10,820 nucleotides of DNA from NCBI GenBank assembly GCA_025201705.1, contig MU617559.1:1-10820 (forward strand), given 5' to 3'. Position numbers and translations under genes: made by a program. Position 1 is the first letter of the stretch; each line of letters begins with the position of its first letter. This DNA comes from Dissophora ornata. Taxonomy: Eukaryota; Mortierellomycota; Mortierellomycetes; Mortierellales; Mortierellaceae. Below are positions 7,905-10,820 of this stretch, piece by piece. The notes below the pieces were generated by a model, which ran no database searches, had not been told where the DNA came from, and saw only the letters and a list, made by a program, of their open reading frames with translations.

Positions 7905-9889
7905 GTGCTGCAAATACATTTCCTGGAAAATTATTTCAGCTTGAATTTTTCGGAATCATCATCGAAATCCATTACAACAACCGTCGATACAGATCATCTT
8001 ATGAAAACGGGGAGGAACGCAAACATGACTACCTTTCCAGACCGCTCCTTTGCACCCGACGAAGCGTTTCTGTTGATGGATTATAGTCCATGGCTCTGCT
8101 TTAATAGTACGAGGCACCCTCCCCTACCTTTGCGCTGGTTGGAACAATTGATTCCCGGTGATTCTTCAACACCATTTCTAATCGTGTCAATATAACATGA
8201 GACTAACCCGATTACAGATACACGATAGAGCGAGCCCTGTACCTAGCATATCTCCTGAACCGTACACTTGTCCTTCCGACACAAGTCCGTATCCGGCATT
8301 GCTCTGATGAAGCTGTCTGCGACTCCACTTGATATAGGCGCTGCTATTGGTCTAAATGGACAAGGAAGCACAATCGCTCTCGATCTTGGGCACTTCTTCG
8401 ACCTCCCCAATCCCGCAGACAATACGCACGGTTGGGTTGTTGACTTTAGGACGTTTATGGAATAGATCGTTGGGACGCCTCGGGGTATAACGTTGGTCGA
8501 CAGTCAGTTTGGAGCGCAGGCGGCATTATGACAACATCGTGTGCAGCTGCACCAGCAACAAGAGACAGGGCTTCCTTTGAAGATCACAGAGGGATACCGC
8601 GCCGCGAATGGGGATGAGAAAGCCTTCGCGGCAGCTTTCGACGACCACGAAGTCAATGGCGGTGACAGCGCAGGATTCTATCGATCAGGAGAATACAGCG
8701 CACAAAGTGGGACATTGAAGATCGAGAGGAACTTTCTGTAATTGACAACCTCGTCAAGAATGGTCTCGTTAACAACTTTGACCTTCCTACTGCGACTGAG
8801 CATGTCAATGCTCAATACGGTTCGGATGGATCATTCAAAGTCGAACGGTCATTATACGCACTTGGTGATGTGCGCGGCGGTGGTCTTGATAGGATCGTCG
8901 AGCGACCTTTGGATTTCATGCACAGGTGTAAGGACGAAACGGAAGAGTCGTATGAGGCAACGCCTCTGTTAGGCAGCAGCTCCTGTCGCTATCCAATTGA
9001 AGATCCCGACGTGGAGCAGATCCCTTGGGAGTCTCGCTTTCTTGCATTTGCTTCCTGCAGAATCGAAAACTATGTGGGACTGGAACAGGAACTAGATCCA
9101 GTTTCCGCAAGAATACTCTCGATTGAAGGCCAATACCATACGACCGGCTGGATTTCCATCATTTCTTCGTCCGTTGAGGATGCACGAAGGTATCGGTCTA
9201 TGACCACCTCCCTTCTGAAATACGCGCTCGTAGTCCAGGAGACGGCTGAGTATCTGACGAGGAAATTAAAAATCTTGATCCAGTCAAGGCAATCGAGAGA
9301 TCAAAACTTGGACAACGACGCCCACGATCGAACAGACTCGTCTTGGTTACTTTTGTCGATGCATGTGCGCCGAGGTGATTTCGTAATGGAAAGGCATGGA
9401 TGGCAAAAGTTCGGCGACGCCCGGATGGGGTCGCTAGTCAGACGCTGTTGAGTCTATTTTCCCACAGCACCATTCCTCAGCTGACAAACAATCGTCTGGA
9501 CCGACGGACGAGCCCTCGCCTCGGGTTATTGGCTATTTCCACTCGCTTGGTGCTATCCTATTCGAGGACTTGATTGACGCGTCATTTGAAGAGCGGTTCG
9601 GTCACTTGCTCGTCTGCGATGATTGGATTGGGTGGTCGAGCCAACGATCTGCGCACGAGCAAAGCGATTTTATGGCACCACGACCAGCAGGTTTACCGGC
9701 GGGATTGTCAATCCCCGGCTCTCGGGGGACCCAGACGGCCAGGAGGTTGCGTATCTGTTCAAAGCTGGAGTGCCAGTCCTCACAAGCGACCGGCATCATG
9801 TAGTGCACTGGACTTGGGTGTCTCTTGAGGAAGGAAGAGCTGGGCTTTCAAAAATAAAAATGTCAGCTTTGTGCCGGCCTCATCAATAA
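7905..9889 (+). pseudogene. Decayed O-fucosyltransferase-like gene
   Basis: Several plus-strand frames carry consecutive pieces of one GDP-fucose protein O-fucosyltransferase-like enzyme. In order they are FLLMDYSPW (8067-8093); ERALYLAYLLNRTLVLP after an ACAG acceptor with a CTAAC branch site (from 8218); LGHFFDLPN and WVVDFRTF (to 8460); IDRWDASGYNVGRQ (from 8462); a long open piece (about 8705-9430) with HVRRGDF at 9362-9382 and WQKFGDARM; LLSLFSHSTIPQL; GYFHSLGAILFEDL to DDWIG (to 9629); and ICARAKRFYGTTTSRFTGG (from about 9640). HxRRGDF matches the nucleotide-sugar binding motif of this fold. At least five frame changes and several in-frame stops separate the pieces, and one (after DDWIG) looks like a single missing base. 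One break near 8200 is probably a real intron. No signal anchor is seen. The start is uncertain. The intact neighbours argue against general sequencing error. Confidence 0.75.
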
Positions 9890-9890
9890 A
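9885..9890 (+). terminator. AATAAA overlapping the relic's stop codon
   Basis: AATAAA spans the last in-frame TAA (9887-9889) of the fucosyltransferase relic; another lies at 9852-9857. These could be old polyadenylation signals. Confidence 0.35.
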
Positions 9891-9999
9891 TACATGGATC
9901 TATTGCCTGTTCCTGGCTGGTGTTATTTATCACGCCCCGAACTGGGCGAGGCGTCAAAAAAAAACTTCACCAACTCTGCGCCATCCACGCAGAATCAGC

Positions 10000-10004
10000 A
10001 AAAA
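10000..10004 (-). terminator. Pol III terminator of tRNA-Ser
   Basis: AAAAA on plus is T5 on minus, five bases past the tRNA 3' end. A longer back-up run lies near 9956-9964. Confidence 0.7.
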
Positions 10005-10008
10005 GTAG

Positions 10009-10089
10009 CGTCAACAGCAGGATTTGAACCTGCGCGGGAGAACCCATGAGATTTCTAGTCTCACGCCTTAACCGCTCGGCCATGTTGAC
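10009..10089 (-). tRNA. tRNA-Ser(AGA)
   Basis: This is an 81-nt type II tRNA on the minus strand, including the discriminator G. The 7-bp acceptor stem GTCAACA/TGTTGAC pairs perfectly, and the anticodon stem is TGAGA/TCTCA. The loop CTAGAAA gives anticodon AGA (10054-10056), read after A-to-I editing as IGA for UCU/UCC/UCA. The long variable arm (13 nt) and the T arm GCAGG-TTCAAAT-CCTGC are typical of serine tRNA. The A box starts TGGCCGAGCGG and the B box is GGTTCAAATCC. There is no intron and no encoded CCA. Confidence 0.97.
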
Positions 10090-10152
10090 TTTGCTTCGAT
10101 GGATTCTGGTTCCACCCGGAGCTACAAATTTCCAAAACTCTCACCGATTTGG

Positions 10153-10182
10153 CACGTGACTAAGACGATAATACACGTGACT
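10153..10182. promoter_or_regulatory. Two CACGTGACT motifs 21 bp apart between divergent tRNAs
   Basis: CACGTGACT occurs at 10153-10161 and again at 10174-10182. The core CACGTG is an E-box bound by bHLH factors such as fungal Cbf1. The copies are in the same orientation, 21 bp start to start, which is two helical turns, so both would face the same side of DNA. They sit about 65 bp upstream of tRNA-Ser and 58 bp upstream of tRNA-Leu. Confidence 0.55.
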
Positions 10183-10239
10183 TTCTGCTTGCCAATGGTT
10201 TCATTCAAGATTTTCAAATTCAACTAAACATGGAAATAT

Positions 10240-10322
10240 GGTAGGATGGCCGAGTTGGTCTAAGGCGCCGCACTCAAGTTGCGGTCTCGAGAGAGGCGTG
10301 GGTTCAAATCCCACTTCTACCA
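10240..10322 (+). tRNA. tRNA-Leu(CAA)
   Basis: This is an 83-nt type II tRNA with discriminator A. Acceptor stem GGTAGGA pairs with TTCTACC with one G-T pair. The anticodon stem is CCGCA/TGCGG, and loop CTCAAGT gives anticodon CAA (10275-10277) for UUG. It has a long variable arm and T arm GTGGG-TTCAAAT-CCCAC. Internal A and B boxes are intact. It has no intron, unlike the tRNA-Leu(CAA) of baker's yeast. Confidence 0.97.
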
Positions 10323-10325
10323 CTA

Positions 10326-10329
10326 TTTT
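10326..10329 (+). terminator. Pol III terminator of tRNA-Leu
   Basis: A T4 run begins four bases past the tRNA 3' end. A T8 run near 10391-10398 could serve as back-up. Confidence 0.6.
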
Positions 10330-10683
10330 GCTTTGATGGAAGCGATCAGGCAAAGGACGCGTTGAACGTTTAAGCTCCATCACGACGCGTGTTTTTTTTG
10401 TTTTTGTAACAGAAAAAAGACATATGACCGTCAATCGCCTCGTTCATTGAAAGGAGGATTCAACCTGTTTAATCAATCATTGTTCCTTGTGACACGTAGC
10501 ACTCGTCTGAAAACGCTGATACGCAGTTTCGAAAGGAACCTCTGCACAAGCCAAAAAACAGAAAAGAATGTTGATTTTAATCCTTTCGTTCGTTATCATG
10601 AACAACAGAATGACAGGACTAGTCTCACGATGGGAAGGACTCTTGTTTATTGGCGTAAAATTTTCATGGAAGGAAAACTGGGC
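10330..10683. other. Intergenic region without a recognised gene
   Basis: I see no gene here. A TTTATT at 10646-10651 would read AATAAA on the minus strand, so a minus-strand gene beyond the right edge might end here, but nothing in the window confirms it. The minus-strand open frame at 10477-10743 is low-complexity at its start. Confidence 0.4.
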
Positions 10684-10820
10684 GGGAGGGGGGGAGGAAG
10701 GAAAGAAAAAGAAAAAATCACACACACAAACACGCGCGCACACAATTTCTTACAAGCACCAAGCCTTTTTTCTTTCTTTTCCTACTTTCCTTTCTTTCTT
10801 TCCTTACTTTTTTTTTTTTT
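10684..10820. repeat. Purine tract, CA repeat and pyrimidine tract
   Basis: Bases 10684-10717 are a pure purine run. A CA/CG-rich alternating stretch follows (about 10718-10744), and 10764-10820 is almost pure pyrimidine, ending in a T-run at the window edge. The purine and pyrimidine tracts are roughly complementary when inverted. Confidence 0.85.

Noticed and set aside
8916..9110. Minus-strand open frame inside the fucosyltransferase relic
   Set aside because: It is an antisense shadow of the longest intact segment of the relic, with no recognisable motif.
9932..9954. Inverted repeat CGCCC...GGGCG followed by an A-run, resembling a hairpin terminator
   Set aside because: A short 5-bp stem in eukaryotic DNA has no known terminator role. 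The A-run is better explained as a downstream Pol III stop for tRNA-Ser.
10201..10434. Minus-strand open frame containing VGFEPTPLSRP
   Set aside because: This is the translation of the reverse strand of tRNA-Leu, a well-known false-protein pattern in annotations.

Overview
The window reads as nuclear DNA of a filamentous fungus. Genes are separated by a few hundred bases. They are cut by short spliceosomal introns (about 90 to 245 nt) with GTAAGT/GTACGT-type donors and TAG/CAG acceptors. Coding GC is moderate, and both tRNA genes are eukaryotic in type, with internal A/B boxes and no encoded CCA. The intron lengths, base composition and an O-fucosyltransferase-like relic would fit an early-diverging group such as Mortierellomycotina. 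That placement is inference only.

Layout from left to right. (1) Bases 1-93, minus strand: the first 31 codons of an unrecognised gene that runs off the left edge, with a (TG)11 microsatellite upstream. (2) 737-2438, minus: a complete four-exon gene for translation elongation factor eEF1B gamma (419 aa). (3) About 2829-3472, minus: a weakly supported spliced gene of unknown function whose last exon has a faint histone-fold look. (4) 3876-5532, minus: a six-exon gene for a ribose-phosphate pyrophosphokinase (PRPP synthetase) family protein (367 aa). It has an acidic insert and non-canonical active-site residues, and its start codon appears to be split by an intron. (5) 6017-7417, minus: a three-exon gene for a FYRN/FYRC-domain protein (398 aa, TBRG1-like), with a 20-bp tandem repeat in its first intron. 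(6) About 7905-9889, plus: an O-fucosyltransferase-like gene broken by several frameshifts and stops. (7) 10009-10322: divergent tRNA-Ser(AGA) and tRNA-Leu(CAA) genes with two CACGTGACT motifs between them. (8) The right edge: low-complexity purine, CA and pyrimidine tracts with no gene recognised.

The genes are not an operon or a pathway cluster. eEF1B gamma, the PRPP synthetase homologue, the FYRN/FYRC protein and the tRNAs are housekeeping functions that happen to be neighbours. The minus-strand genes are tandem, with candidate polyadenylation signals 60-80 nt after the eEF1B gamma and PRPP synthetase stops. I found no clear novel multi-gene system. The most interesting points are the divergent PRPP synthetase paralogue with its split start codon, the ambiguous GC-AG/GT-AG intron in the FYRN/FYRC gene, the decayed glycosyltransferase, the paired E-boxes between divergent tRNAs, and the cryptic gene near 3 kb.
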